The translations under genes and the position numbers were made by a program. Shown piece by piece: positions 36,390-47,945 of a DNA stretch of 64,000 nt. The stretch is taken from positions 2,542,001 to 2,606,000 of the forward strand of contig JAJEKV010000026.1 in NCBI GenBank assembly GCA_021234155.1, given 5' to 3'. How positions within the stretch are numbered: position 1 is the first letter of the stretch; each line of letters starts with the position of its first letter. A model generated the notes under the pieces. The model saw only the letters and a program-made list of their open reading frames with translations. It searched no databases and was not told where the DNA came from. Source of the stretch: Isoetes taiwanensis. Taxonomy: Eukaryota; Streptophyta; Lycopodiopsida; Isoetales; Isoetaceae.

Positions 36390-36939
36390 CTGAAGACCAA
36401 TAAGTACATTATCTTGGGATACCCGCAAGCTGGCTCGATCACCTCAACAGGCGCCACAACCGATCTAGATTCCAGAACATCCATGCAAGTAGAAGCTAAA
36501 AGGGGTGTGAAGATATGCATAGGGCAGTATCAATCTGCCTAGGCTGGCCATGGTACAGGAATAGATTTTGAAATACAGGATTTACAAATAACACAGAAGC
36601 AATAGGGGCAAAACCACTTACTTGGAGGCAACTGCTCCAGATTATTCAAAATGGTAAGAAAGCGGGTAATAATCACAGCCAATTAGGTCACCGCCGTCGC
36701 AACAGATAGCACAGCAATCTTCATTCATAGAAGATGAAGCAGAGCAGAGGGAAAGCTATGAAATGCAACGTCCGGCAATGGCGGCAAGGCTGAAAGCACG
36801 GCCATATCAAAAGCTTCGATCTACCGACAAAGGGAGGGAATTTTTTTTCTTTTTTTCTTTTTTTCCTTCCCTACATTAATTATAATAATGTGCCAACATT
36901 AAATATAATGCCAACATTAAATATAAATGCATTAACTTC
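36390..36939. other. no recognised gene; T-rich tract at ~36840-36870
   Basis: Possible upstream VPS13-gene intron or exon sequence on the minus strand could not be confirmed. A pyrimidine-rich run sits at 36840-36870. Confidence 0.3.
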
Positions 36940-37212
36940 AATGAGTTACTAATCGATGGCCGAGATGAAATCTTCAAATCCAACGGTCCATATCAAAAGC
37001 CCCAAATAAGGGGGCACCTTCCTTACACCTTCCCTAAAAAAAATCAAGGGCCAGGATTTCTCACGTGCCCGATCGACGGCCCAGGGATGGGGTGCATGCC
37101 CCATGCATGCCCCATACATGCCCCCCATCAAATCCAAGGGCCATTGTCGCGACACCTCAAAAAATCGACGGCCAAGAATAATCTCTACAAACTTTCACCC
37201 CCCCATAGGACC
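36940..37212 (-). other. GC-rich 5' subterminal segment (copy M3)
   Basis: Contains, on the minus strand, TAGAGATTATTCTTGGCCGTC, GAGGTGTCGCGAC, repeated GCATGCATGGGGCATG motifs, GGAAGGTG, GGGGCTTTTGATATGG and CCGTTGGATTTG. These parallel copies M1, M5 and M7, so it marks the start of a minus-strand element. Confidence 0.5.
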
Positions 37213-37875
37213 CATATCAAAACATATGTAATTGAGTTTCAAATTTTTCTTTTTTCCTTTTTTTATTTTCTTGGTTCTCCGCCGCAATCCAAATTCGCCG
37301 TCGCTTGCCACGTTTTTTTGTCCTGAGTAATCTACTTCGTTAAAACATAGGGTTGCTATCCAGCAAACATCCAAGCGGGCCAGACATGCATTCTACTCCG
37401 GCCCCCTGTGTTCGGGGCAAAAAATCTTTGTACAGCTCAAAAAAACCGCTTCCGCCCTTACTTTGGAGATGCAAGTTTGGCAAAAATGTCGGAGCGGCAA
37501 GTTTGTTCTAATTTTGCAGGATCTCACCAGTATAGGCATGGCTGCGATTTGTGGAGCAGTTAAGGTGTTACTTTTTACTTCGCTATGGCATGGCTAAGGT
37601 TAGGGAGGATCAGCTGGTCGGCCTGCCAAAGTTCGCATCAGCTCGGCCATGTAAAAAGATGAAAGAATGTAGATGGTTGAGATCCATTACCCTAAAAACC
37701 CATTTTTGCCTTTTCTGTTTAGCATTTGCAGATCCTGGAAGCCCGGTTGGCTATGCATGATAGATCACGGCAACGATGCAGTGGTTCTGCTCAGATGCGA
37801 TGCAAGCATCACTACTTGTGTACCCCTGGCCCTGAAAACTAGGAAACAGTTGAGTGTATGTTATTGCATTTAAAA
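37213..37875. other. no recognised gene
   Basis: A short region with a few frames of 60-80 codons. No family match. Confidence 0.3.
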
Positions 37876-38190
37876 TTAACTTAGTTCTTCATAATCAAGC
37901 AGTTTTTGACGGATTGAGATAGATCGAGGTGTCAAGTGTTTGGTGAATGGGTCTGCTACCTCATGGCCTGTAGAATGGTACTGGAGCTCAAGTGGGCCAG
38001 ATTCTACCTTCTCTTAAACATGATGTAGTGTGTCTCAATGTGCTTGCTGTGTTTATGGAAGACAAGGTTTGCTGCCACTTTGTCCGATTGGCACACTTGA
38101 AGTATGCCTCTGAGGCCTGACTAGGATTTGGAACATTTCTGTATGCCAGACTATCTTAGGTGTGGTTGCATATGGAACTTCATATGTCGC
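37876..38190 (-). pseudogene. Ty1/copia polymerase C-terminal fragment (RNase H)
   Basis: On the minus strand, the degraded RNase H of a copia element can be read. NNEATYEVPYATTPKIVWH is the counterpart of S.EAEY.A...A..E..W. Next comes NLVFHKHSKHIETHYIM, the counterpart of NPVFH.RSKHIE..YH. After a one-base frame change it reads VESGPLELQYHSTGHEVADP then FTKHLTP (counterpart of ADIFTKPL). It ends at TAA 37876. There is no integrase, RT core or LTR around it. It is a fragment embedded in other sequence. Confidence 0.8.
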
Positions 38191-40664
38191 TTCATTATTG
38201 GGATGCCTCTTACTCTGTCGTGAAATGAAGCTATTGCCATAGGCCAGAACCTAGGCGGTGGTGCTCCTTCGAGTGTGACTGTTAGTAGAGCTTTGCATTT
38301 TCTCCTTGGGAAGGTGGGTGAGCCTGCAGTCTTCTGAGAGCCGTCGTTTGATATATATCCCTCCTGAGACAAAACACGCTCAACGTGTTGCTGACAGATC
38401 TCAATGCCTAAGACAAAAAAGTCACAAGAGGCCAATGTGGGTCATACTGTGCCTGCTTCTCCACAATTACAGAGATGGTATATCATATGCACAAGGTATT
38501 TATTGGGCATGGCATATTTCATGTTTTTTAAATGACGACACCTTTTCATCGCAATTTTGTTCATGCCGATTCATCTATAATCCATAGAAATATATTTTTA
38601 AAAACCCCATATGTTTTCAAATTACATGATAATCCCTGCAAGTAGATTGATCATTATTTTGATGAAGATCTCCACAATTCTGTTCACACAACTATCTTGT
38701 TGCAGTCTGCATATGTTATCACAACGATAAAATAAATGTCTGATTCTAGATATGCAGGATCATCTCCATCTATGCAAAGGAGAAGCAAAGCAAGACCTGA
38801 AGTTTAAAGAGCTGAACTTTAAAGAGCTGAACTTTAAACCGATTGACCTGAAATATAAGGTATGTTTGTCCCAATTGTTTCATTGTGATTTCATTGTCTG
38901 CTAATGCTTCTAGAAGAATATCCTTATGAATATGGCATAAAGGTCGTTGTGAACATGAATTTTGCATGATTTATCCTTGGTTGGAAGAAGGTGCGGTGCA
39001 ACAAAACAGTAGAGCAGAATTGGTGCAAATCAGGTCATATAAAGTCGGAAAAACAAATAACGTTCACAACATACAAATGCAAATGTGAAGTGCATCATAG
39101 TTTCTGTCCGAATTCAGGACCCTGGAGGAAAGACTTTTCTGCACAAACAAATAGGGCGTTTGTACTTTTCTTCATTGTTATTATTTCTTTAAGTTGCTAT
39201 TTAATCCATCAGGCACAAGAGCAATCTGTTCGTGAAAAGATCAGGGTTAATTTGTTGTATCAGATTGTGTGCCGTACTGGGTTGTGTTCTTTTTAATAAT
39301 GGCATCTGCCTATCTCTTCAGTACTTTGTGTAACAATTTTTATGAGCTATGGAATTCAGTAATGACCATGCCATGTAAACTTAAGGCAAATATTTGTGCC
39401 ATTATATAGTTGTTATGGGCAGAGACTCTATTCAGATAGATATATTGGCGGCATTTTTAATGCAGGTAACATTTTTATGATGCCACCACCAATTGTGTTA
39501 ATGAACCTGGATGAGTTAGCATGCCATTGGTTTCCCTCATGCTTGACAATTGACAATGTAGTTCAGTCGTGCCATGTTGTACATGGCATTTTAGGCTTTC
39601 TTTACAGACATAGGACCTTGGCAATGTATTGGCAATGTAGCAGAGACGAATGTCATATTCAACAGACTCTTAACACATTATTATTAGATTTTTTAAGTTG
39701 CATAATATAGGCTTTGGCGCTGCAGTTATGTTTTAGGCTTTGGCGAGGTTATTTCACAGAATTGGAACTATGAAAGCACATTGCGAGATTAAGATATAAT
39801 TGTTAAGTGCTTGCATGTGTAAACCTCCATCCACGTATGTACCATAACCAGTCTAGCATGTGTATATGTCAGCGCACCAACCAAACGCAGTAAGCATCCA
39901 CATATTTTATTCCGTGTTTTTGCCAAAAGAAGTTGTCGTAGAAATCAAGCATGTTGGGATCATGGATATTCAGAGCTTGACATGCTTATTCTAAGATAAT
40001 TGAAATGGAGTCATTGCATATCTTAAATACGGTATCTAGGAATACTTTCTGTATGGACATGCTTATTCAGTGGATATGAGTAGCCATACATACACCAGAA
40101 TACACTGATTTATCTGATATCTGATTTACCTGATAAGTATGTGTGTTGCTGTATAACCCTTGGAAGCATTGCCTCAGACCAGGGGAGCGCTTGCTCTATT
40201 TTAACATGAAGCCATCGCCATCTCGCCGGAATGGCTATTCTGACAACAATCATGCATGGGAGAAATCTTTGGCCCAGTTTTGGCTGAGACATCCTTTTGC
40301 CATAGCCAGTTTTCAAAGCTACCATTTCCTTAAAGAATCCTCAAAACTGCGAAAAAGGATGCAAAGCTGTCTATATGCAGCATGATGACGTGGCAGATTC
40401 CTGAGTTATAGGTGCTCCGGGCTTTTTTTATTTTTCATGAAACCAGTGGTGAAGTTTCTCAACTTAATGGTTCATAATTCATTCATTTTGTGATTCAAAT
40501 CCTCCAAGCTTAGACATTCGGCACTACAGTTTGAGGACATCTATTGGTCATACCATTAAAATAAATGTCTATATGTATGTTCTCTCAACTGGCACAAAAC
40601 CAGTAAGTGAGTCTCTACCAGTATTCCCCTTTAACAAATACTCATCTAAAGACAGAGAAGTCGA
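38191..40664. other. no recognised gene
   Basis: About 2.5 kb. Contains a 15 bp repeat (AAAGAGCTGAACTTT, about 2.5 copies near 38799-38840) and duplicated TTAGGCTTTGGCG near 39710-39745. The open frames on both strands are short and without family similarity. Confidence 0.35.
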
Positions 40665-40714
40665 GAAAGAGAAATGTTCGCGGCGGCCTTGGCCGCCGCG
40701 ATAAATTTCTTGTA
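40665..40714 (+). other. palindromic 3' terminus (copy H), identical to 62679-62728
   Basis: A 50 bp sequence with a 10 bp perfect stem, CGCGGCGGCC / GGCCGCCGCG, and a TT loop. It is extended by AGAAAT / ATTTCT and ends ATAAATTTCTTG then TA. The stem ends 12 nt before the CTTG end, the spacing expected of a Helitron 3' hairpin. A TA-rich stretch follows. Confidence 0.7.
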
Positions 40715-40790
40715 ATATAATTGTATAATATATATAATAGATAATAGATAATAGATATCCTTATCCTTATCCTTATATATATACAACTAT
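40715..40790. repeat. TA-rich junction with short tandem repeats
   Basis: Contains TATAATA runs, three copies of ATAATAG and three copies of CCTTAT, then TATATATACAAC. It lies between a 3' terminus (H) and the next GC-rich 5' segment. Confidence 0.75.
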
Positions 40791-41290
40791 ATAATCTCTA
40801 CCAACTTTCGGTAGAGATTGATCTCGGCCGTCCATCTCTGAGATGGACGGCCCAGACGGTGACACCTTGAATCACCCCAAGCAAACCCCTTTTGGTGCAG
40901 ATTGAGGTGTCGCCTTTCAGGGTCACAAATGTCTTGATCGATCGGCCCGGATGCGGGACCTTTATTTGGGGCTTTTAGTCTGGGCCGTCGGATCAAGGGG
41001 GGAGGCAAAATCATAGCCATTGATCTTTTTAGAGAAACTACAAGGAAGGTGCAATTTTGGGGGCATTTAATCTAGGCCCTTCAAGTTAGGGCATCTAATC
41101 TAGACCGTTATTTACAAGTCTGACCATTATTAATTTCTAATTTCATTAATGGCCCCTTATTTTGGGGTTTTTATTCTAGACCATTGGGCTCTTTAGATTC
41201 GATCTTAACCATTGATTAATAGCCATCAAAATTTAATGCCAGAGGTGACAGTCATAATTTAATGTTTCCTTAGGTGTTCAGAACTTCAGA
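40778..41290 (+). other. GC-rich 5' subterminal segment (copy M4)
   Basis: Starts ATACAACTATATAATCTCTA; the A|TCTCTACC within it fits the canonical Helitron 5' start. It contains GTAGAGATTGATCTCGGCC, GAGATGGACGGCCCAGACG, GAGGTGTCGCC, GGGGCTTTTAGTCTGGGCC and GGGCCGTCGGATC, motifs shared with M1-M3 and M6. Confidence 0.55.
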
Positions 41291-42533
41291 TGGCTTATTG
41301 AAAATTTTGCGCATGAAAATTTTGCAGCCGTGCATCCTCTCTCCCGCGACAACCAGCCGCCATGCCAAAAGCATTCTGCAATCGAGTTCTTCTTCGGCTT
41401 ATCTATTGCCGGATCTGCAGCCTTAAGCCAGGTCCAGCCAGGGATTCGAGCTCCTCAAGGATGGATAATTTCTTTTGAAATAGACCAGGAGATCATTTCT
41501 TTAGTGGGCGGATCCGGCAGTGTATGTGGCATCAGTAATGTCATTTAGGGAGCTACCCGACGGGCTTCGCCATTTAGAAAAATTATTGGCATTTGGCCTT
41601 GGGTTTTACAGAGACCCAAAACATCTTTGGATCTGGGTCGTGTTGTCTCGTAGGTCGACTTTGTAGATTCGAAAGTTGCGCATTCAAATCGGGCTCCTCC
41701 TCATCAAGAACAATCATTTTTAAGATTATTTTTGGTCGTGGACATCTGCTCCCAGGATCCTCAAACAGAGCCTAAGACTATGATTTCTAAGGCCCAAATA
41801 TGGCTCAAAAATTTCGTAGCGGTGATCTTCCCGTTGTAGCCGAAAATTACTACGCCCGTCTTTGGACAATATTTCAACCATCTCGTTGCAACACATAAAA
41901 CAGAAATTAGCATCTCGTTGTGCTTCGGGCATGCATGCGGCGCCGCGATAGCTTAGACTTCATTCGATGCCATGACCCTATGATGCGGCTATTGTGCTCC
42001 AAAGACCGAAAGCGAAGGGGTTTTGCGATGGAATGCGAGATTCGACTATCTTAACCGATTTCATATTGCACTTTCTCTACCCAATATTCATTAGCGGATT
42101 GTTGCGGTATTTCTCTCCTATCATCAATTGACTTTTGGGTAAATCACTCCTTCCAATGTGTTTTTTTTTTTCAAGTTCTCAAAACAATCTACTCCGAAAG
42201 CAAAAATGCTTTGATGACACGCTTGGTAAACTTTTGTGCAGATATTAGGGCTTTGGAAGATGGCCCAAAATGCATTGCTATTCTGCACAAGAGAAGATCT
42301 GTCTTCAGGGCTTTTTGAGCGTAGCTGTGCCCACATTATAGCTCTGTACACGGGTAAAGGTTCTATTTCGCTTGCAAGCAGACATGTATTTGTTATGACT
42401 ATGTTTATGATCTTTGCTCGCACTGCTTCCTCTTCTTATGAAGGTGCACACGTGTTATGTCTTTTTCCATGGCATTCAAATAGAATAAATTACTCTATGT
42501 ATACTGGTTCTTAAATCTTAAGCTGATTTGCAG
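41291..42533. other. no recognised gene
   Basis: Plus-strand frames at 41330-41548 and 42236-42514 give no family match. Some splice-like sites are present, and this could be the 5' part of the exon series that follows. Confidence 0.3.
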
Positions 42534-44285
42534 GATCTGTTTCTAGACTCAATGCGCAAGCATGGATTTGAAGTTGAAATAGAAACTCCGACTCCTTTTC
42601 TTTCGAAGAATCCATTTGCAATTGCATTTTTTAAGGTTAGTTGTGGTGTTGATTGTACTTTTGACAATATGAATGGACTAGAAATTGGTATCTCACAGAG
42701 TGAGGCTGAGAAACGGCAGTCTTTGCAGGAAAAGGGGGATGTAGAGTATAAGGAGGTGAGCTATTTCTTAACCAAAATGTAAGAGAAACCTTTATAGGAA
42801 AGCAATAATAGGTGTTTATGAAAGCACTCTTTTAAATATTAATGGCTTATATGAGCAGATAACTGAAGGTGATGTCCTAGAGGAAGTTACAAAAAGTGAA
42901 AAGGCATATGCCATTTTTACCATCAAGAGTTTGTTCGGTGCAAGTATGTGATCCAGTTATTATAACTAGTTGACAATATTACTGTAGATTATCGTTTAAC
43001 TGATGTTAAAACTATTACAGAATAGTGAATCAAGCATTTAAAACTCCTGGCCCCAAAATATAAGGATACCAAGCTTGTGATATGTGTGCACTGTCTGAAC
43101 CTTTATAGATTGAATGCATCATCAAATTTCTATTAGGTGTTACAATAATTTTTTTTGTCATGTTGTGAATGCAAAAATGCCCGTGCAGGATTTGATACTT
43201 GATACTGTACGAGGATTTCCACAAGATTGCTACAAAGTAGGTTGCTACAAAGTAGGTAGAGATATGCTTTCTAAACACTTTCTTGCAGAAATATGGATGG
43301 TTGTAATATTCTAAAATGAATTATATTCTCCATGTAAGTTATGCAAGCCAAATGAAAGAAAAGCGCACAAAATTAAATTTGAATTAAATTTTATCATTGA
43401 CTGAGGTGGGCTGGGATAAAACTGACCAATACCTTATCATTGCAGAGCACGAGATTGCTTTCTAGCGATCCCTTGGACATGTTTCCAGCATTAGAGGTGA
43501 TGAAGATCCTCATGAGCTGTTATAGGATTTCTGAGTTTGGACAGATGGAGAAAAGTGAGATGCCACATATGGCAAGCATATATATTCAATGCAATGAGTT
43601 AAAAGGAAGGTTGGCCTATGGATTTCTAATGGGTCTATTGATTTCTAAAGTGGAACATTTGATGCAGCGAAAGTCCATGTTCTGCAGGTAAGGCAATGAT
43701 GACGTGCTGTATACTGACATTCAGTAAGCATACTGATTCTAACTAAGGTGGCAATGTATTTATCAACAGAATAATGAAATTCTAGCTAAAGTATAAGCAC
43801 TATAAGTTCCCGAAATGCATAAATATAGTATGTGCAATGGTCCGCTCTTAAAAGCTCGGTTACATGTCGTTCAAAATCCAGTGTAGGTACCTGTTTAAAT
43901 CTAATGGTTGCTCACAACTGCAGGTGATGCACAATTAGACAAGGGCTGAGGCATTCTTTCCACCAACCCATGTAGAGCTAAGGGCGACCTAAGGGCGACC
44001 TGGCAAAAGAGACTTTCATGAAGAGAATTTGAGCTTTACTGGTCTTGTCGCAAGTGGGACTCCCGTTTATATGAAGGAGAAAGTGAAGTAATTTCCTCTT
44101 TATAGGAGCATTTCTCTATTTAAATCTCGCCTTCAGGTTTCTTCAACGAATGGTATGTCGTCTCTCTTAAAGAAGGTAGTTCTTCAAATAGAAGCTTGCT
44201 GTCGTTTCAGAATTCTTTCCCAGACAACAGTGCAGTGCAAGATGTTCTTGCAATGTATTCTCAAATTAGCGGCAAGGTAAAGTTT
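42534..44285 (+). pseudogene. unidentified multi-exon gene fragment
   Basis: Exon-like open segments have standard borders: 42534-42635 (DLFLDSMRKHGFEVEIETPT, after TTGCAG, before GTTAG), about 42700-42756 (EAEKRQSLQEKGDVEYKE), about 42860-42945 (ITEGDVLEEVTKSEKAYAIF), 43446-43500 (STRLLSSDPLDMFPALE), about 43985-44090 (RDFHEENLSFTGLVASGTPV) and about 44165-44276 (SFPDNSAVQDVLAMYSQISG). Composition and splice signals look genuine. I could not assign a family, and some joins would need frame changes. It may continue into the RINGv exon at 44499. Confidence 0.35.
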
Positions 44286-44498
44286 TGCCACTTGCTTTTA
44301 CATGCGTTTATTCTGTAACTTAACTTATAACATGGTTCTGGTACAGGTTCTGGTACAGGATGACAGCCATTGGACACAAATTATAAGCTTAGTAACTCGT
44401 CCACAATTGCAAATTTTTTCTTTGGTAGTAGTCATCATTGTATGTATATACTCTCTACCCTTTAAGTGGACAACTATGCTGACAAGTAGTCTCTGCAG

Positions 44499-44610
44499 CC
44501 AGGGATTTTATTGCTCCATGCAAGTGCAAGGGATCATCAAAGTATGTTCATCGGGCGTGCTTAGATCATATGGCGAGCATACCAGCGTTGGGGAAACTTT
44601 CAAACCCTGT
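44499..44610 (+). pseudogene. RINGv (RING-CH) zinc-finger E3 ligase fragment
   Basis: After the acceptor TCTCTGCAG, the frame reads RDFIAPCKCKGSSKYVHRAC then LDH. The C.C(x)nH..C spacing and the phrase PCKCKG..KYVHR.CLDH are the second half of a plant RINGv domain, as in MARCH-like membrane E3 ubiquitin ligases. The expected continuation (WR..KEGFAF.HC) is displaced by a one-base change at the TGG and is then lost. The first cysteine pair, on an upstream exon, was not found with confidence. Only about 25 residues are reliable, so this is a fragment. Confidence 0.6.
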
Positions 44611-44731
44611 TAGGAAAATTTCCTGCAAGTCCTAAAACTATTCGGAATTCATAAAATGCAGTCGGAAGCTCCCTGTTGCTAATACCTCAAACCGGAAATA
44701 ATATATATTCAATACCTATTTTTTTTTTTAC

Positions 44732-45084
44732 CTTTCACAGATTCACACACGAAGAAAACCCCATACGGACCTTTCACTGAAGTGTAATGTTCAATTACAT
44801 CATCAACAATCTGGTCAAATTTGTGAATGTAGCAATGCAGACCCTCAGACAGGCCAACTCCTTCATAATCCATGCCAAAGACAAATAACCGAAGCCGCAG
44901 CCGGTCGTTGCCCACATCTGCAGATGCTAGTTATGAAGGATTGCAAAATGCTATTAATAGAACATATTTGGACATTACCGCCCAAGTAGAAGGTAATAGT
45001 ATCTCCGTATCCATGGCAAAGGAACACCGGTGCTTTGAGCTTGCCTTTGATTCGGAAGCCAATTTTTGTATATAACTCTACTAC
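44732..45084 (-). pseudogene. monoacylglycerol lipase-like alpha/beta hydrolase fragment
   Basis: Minus-strand exons 45084-44979 and 44917-44732 read KLKAPVFLCHGYGDTITFYL, with the HGYG oxyanion-hole motif, and FVFGMDYEGVGLSEGLHCYI then DQIVDDVIEHY. Both are diagnostic of plant MAGL / caffeoylshikimate-esterase-like hydrolases. Where the family has the nucleophile elbow GESMGG, this copy reads CESVKG, so the GxSxG signature is lost. The catalytic Asp and His region is absent. Possible 5' exons lie at 45228-45179 (YYALAGKSSSLESLKQ) and about 45539-45324, but their frames do not join cleanly. It is a captured, inactive fragment; intact enzymes hydrolyse monoacylglycerol or related esters. Confidence 0.7.
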
Positions 45085-45539
45085 CTGAGGCAAAGAACAC
45101 ACAAAGAACCCCTCGCATTTAATCGCTTGTGTAAAAAAAAAAATTCAATGTTAAAGCACAAAGTAGACTTTTTTTTACCTCTGTTTCAACGACTCCAAAG
45201 AAGAAGATTTTCCCGCCAATGCATAATACTGGTAAGAACCCAACCATATTTAATGCTCGACCTAGAATTTCTTCTCCCTACAACTTCTAACATTACGAAT
45301 TTTTAAATAAATTTGTTTCTCACCAAAACAAGGGGTGCTTTAACCCTTTTTCCGACTTTTTTCGTAAGAGGCAAAGACTCTTCTTCTTGCCGGAGCGAAA
45401 TCTAAACTCTCTTGAAACTGAAGCTTTCCATTTCTTTGGTTGCAACTCAATTCCTGCTCCATCCGAATCTTTGTAGCGGCAGAGGGCGGCTACGCCATTG
45501 CCCACCCACGACCATTGCCCAGCCCCCCAGTGTCTCAAA

Positions 45540-47502
45540 CATTTACGCTCTACTTTCGAGCTAAAAATCGCTGATTGAATAGCCCAAATGGGAAAAAATT
45601 TTCCCCAACCTTTAGTTCCAGCTGGTTCGCATATGGATCCGTGCGGGAAGCACCGGATCCCGTTTTAGACAGAGGATATTTGCCAAGGAATGATCGCTAG
45701 TCTATTTCATGGGAGGAATGATCAGAAACAAAAAGCAGAGGACCTGAATGCTGCCGGAACAGGGTTTTTTGTGTTGAGTGAGAGCTCTTACGAAAAAAAA
45801 TTATGCAAATTTCTGTTCAATACTCATTCTCAATAAAAAATCGATATCTAATACCTGGAATTGTTTAGAATCCTTGTTGCTCCACGGAATGGGGCTGGTG
45901 CAAGAATCGACCAGATAGGGGTACAAGATCCGCTCGTTTTCTTTGGGGCGGGAAGGATCCTAAAACCGTGGAATTTCTCGCCAGGGGGCTTCCTGATGGT
46001 CACCCATTTAGGACGGTTTTTTTATATCCAAAGATGGACGGTAGCAATACACTCTCCCGGGGAATTTCCCCAACGTAGGAGCATACCGGTATTTGAAGAT
46101 ACCTTTTAAAGATATCTTGAGGCACTTTCCGCTTCAAATGTTGGATCCAATGATTATGCGCTGTATATTGACATTATAGCTAACCTCAGGTAAATTTTCA
46201 TGCTACATTTCACAAAACAGCTGAATTAAGGCTTTTTGGTTCTTAAGAGTAGTACACATGTTGATTTTAACTTGGATTAGGAGTGATTTAATAGTTAAGG
46301 TATAAATGTAGAATTGCTTAAGCAATCCACTTTAATTTGCCTTCAAAACTACATTTTATTTGTGGAAGTGTTTCCTATGCTGCGGTCTTGTGTGACAGTA
46401 TCAGATTCTATTTGTATATTGAGTGCTCGCAGATAAGTTTTCAAGAGAAGCTTGCAGGCAATGCTGGTATAGAGTGCCCTGAAAGTTTGCTGGATATGAA
46501 GTTTATGGCCATTACATTCTGAAGCCCTCTTTGTGCAGTCTCTCTGCAATGTGATCAGCCCATTGCATGCAATTCCACCCACATGTCTATTGTTTATGAG
46601 ATTGAACTGAAGTATTATTAAGCCTAATAGTTTGCAAAGTTTTTGGAAAAAGGGAGATGGAAGACCATTTCGTGCTGGGAAAGTTTGATTTGCTTGGTGT
46701 TGATGTACGCGTTTCTTATTTATGAGGCCCGTGTTGTAGCAAAGTTGCCTCATATTATGGTTTTATGTATTTGTTGTCTTGGAGGTTTTGCAAGGTAGAT
46801 GGTGGTATCTTTCTGTATATTTAATATCTTATCTCTGCCAGTAGTTTTGCTGTTTTAGAAGATTTGTTTCGAGGTTTGAGTCTTAATTTTGAGTGCAGGA
46901 GTTGAAGAAGATGACAAATGGACCAGAGCAAAGAATTGGTCATTCTACAATAGAGCAAGATCAGTTTTACCTGAACTAATGTTCTGTGGCCCATATTGGA
47001 CAAACCTGTGTTGAACATGCCCATGGTGTTGCTTACAGATGAGATGGCGAGCCATTTGCTATTTGGGATTGTGCAATAGGCCCATATTAGGCTGACCTGT
47101 TCATCCAACAAAAACCTGTTGGATCAACCCTTGTGAACAAAACATAGTATTTGTCGTTGTAATTTTGAGGCTCACAAGCTTGCCAACATTATCAAGCTCT
47201 GTTAGATTAATGTTTATGCTTTGTATTTTCTAAAATATGAAATATAGATGTTCATGTTGAAGGCTATATATAAATGTTCGTGACACAGGCTATGGTTATG
47301 GGACGTTGCCACATTATTGGACGTGACGTTATAATAAGTAAGCTTTTAGCTACTGCTTTTTCAGTTTTCTTTTTCCTGCTTTGTCCGTGACGATTTATAA
47401 CATTCCAGGTACAATTTGTTGTGTGGTTCCATCACAAAGTTAAACACTTGAAGAACATGGATGCTCAAGACCCTTTCCTTGATCAGATTTTGGAGAAGCT
47501 AC
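45540..47502. other. no recognised gene
   Basis: Frames at 46337-46522 (plus) and 46349-46753 (minus) overlap each other and have no family match. There is a short plus-strand open segment around 46110-46185. Nothing definite. Confidence 0.3.
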
Positions 47503-47945
47503 CTGATGAGTATGTGTAAAGACAGATCCAAGGACAGAAAAAATATCAGTTTTCGTGGTGAAATTTTTTATTCCAAGAAACCCTTCGAGTTGTTGGAGGC
47601 CAATGGTAATAGCAGCCCCACTAATAAATCCGACAACAGCAGCATATGACAGGAAATGAATGACAAACCCAAGCCTGATATATCGGGGCATAAGTGACGC
47701 ATAGCTTAGCCTAGCAAACTCTCTCGACATAATCCCATAGACCCAAGCGCTGCTTGGAAAATGCCACAAAAAAATGTTGGAGGTTATTGCAAGTCGTAAA
47801 TACAATGCTTCAACCTCCTTGCTAAGCAACCCTCCCAATAATAATGAGACAATCAAGAATGAGTCCAATCGCTATATGTCCGAACTTCCAAACACAAAGA
47901 TACAAGATGGGAGGAACAAAGCTTGTGTCTACAACACATAACGTA
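47503..47945 (-). pseudogene. SULTR-type sulfate transporter fragment
   Basis: On the minus strand, the N-terminal membrane domain of a plant sulfate transporter is readable across frames: FVPPILY, VFGSSD, LIVSLLLGGLLSKEVEALYL, then in another frame TFFCGIFQAALG, then RLGFVIHFLSYAAVVGFISG and QQLEGFLGIKNFTTKTDIFS. It ends at a donor CATCAG|GTAGCT (47503). These match the conserved P-loop-like GSSRDIA...SLLL and the GAAITIALQQLKG segments of SULTR proteins. At least three frameshifts (one in a run of seven T) break it. STAS and most membrane helices are missing. Intact proteins move sulfate with protons across the plasma or plastid membrane. Confidence 0.8.

Larger units (their letters stand above)
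28691..37212 (-). mobile_element. putative Helitron-like element with VPS13 and Mpv17 fragments
   Basis: Proposed 5' end is copy M3 at 36940-37212 and proposed 3' end is copy G at 28690, both in minus orientation. The identified host-gene pieces (VPS13, Mpv17/PMP22) and the unidentified exons are all on the minus strand. Introns are retained, so capture was at DNA level. A Ty3/gypsy fragment is also inside. There is no transposase or Rep gene. The 5' end does not lie directly on a TA tract, which weakens this boundary. Confidence 0.4.

Noticed and set aside
36949-37326. Overlapping frames in the GC-rich segment M3
   Set aside because: They arise from repeated GCATGC and GGCC motifs of the transposon end; no protein family.
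40679-40700. GC-rich hairpin as a bacterial-type terminator
   Set aside because: The setting is a plant nuclear genome, there is no gene ending there, and the identical copy at 62693 sits at another element end.
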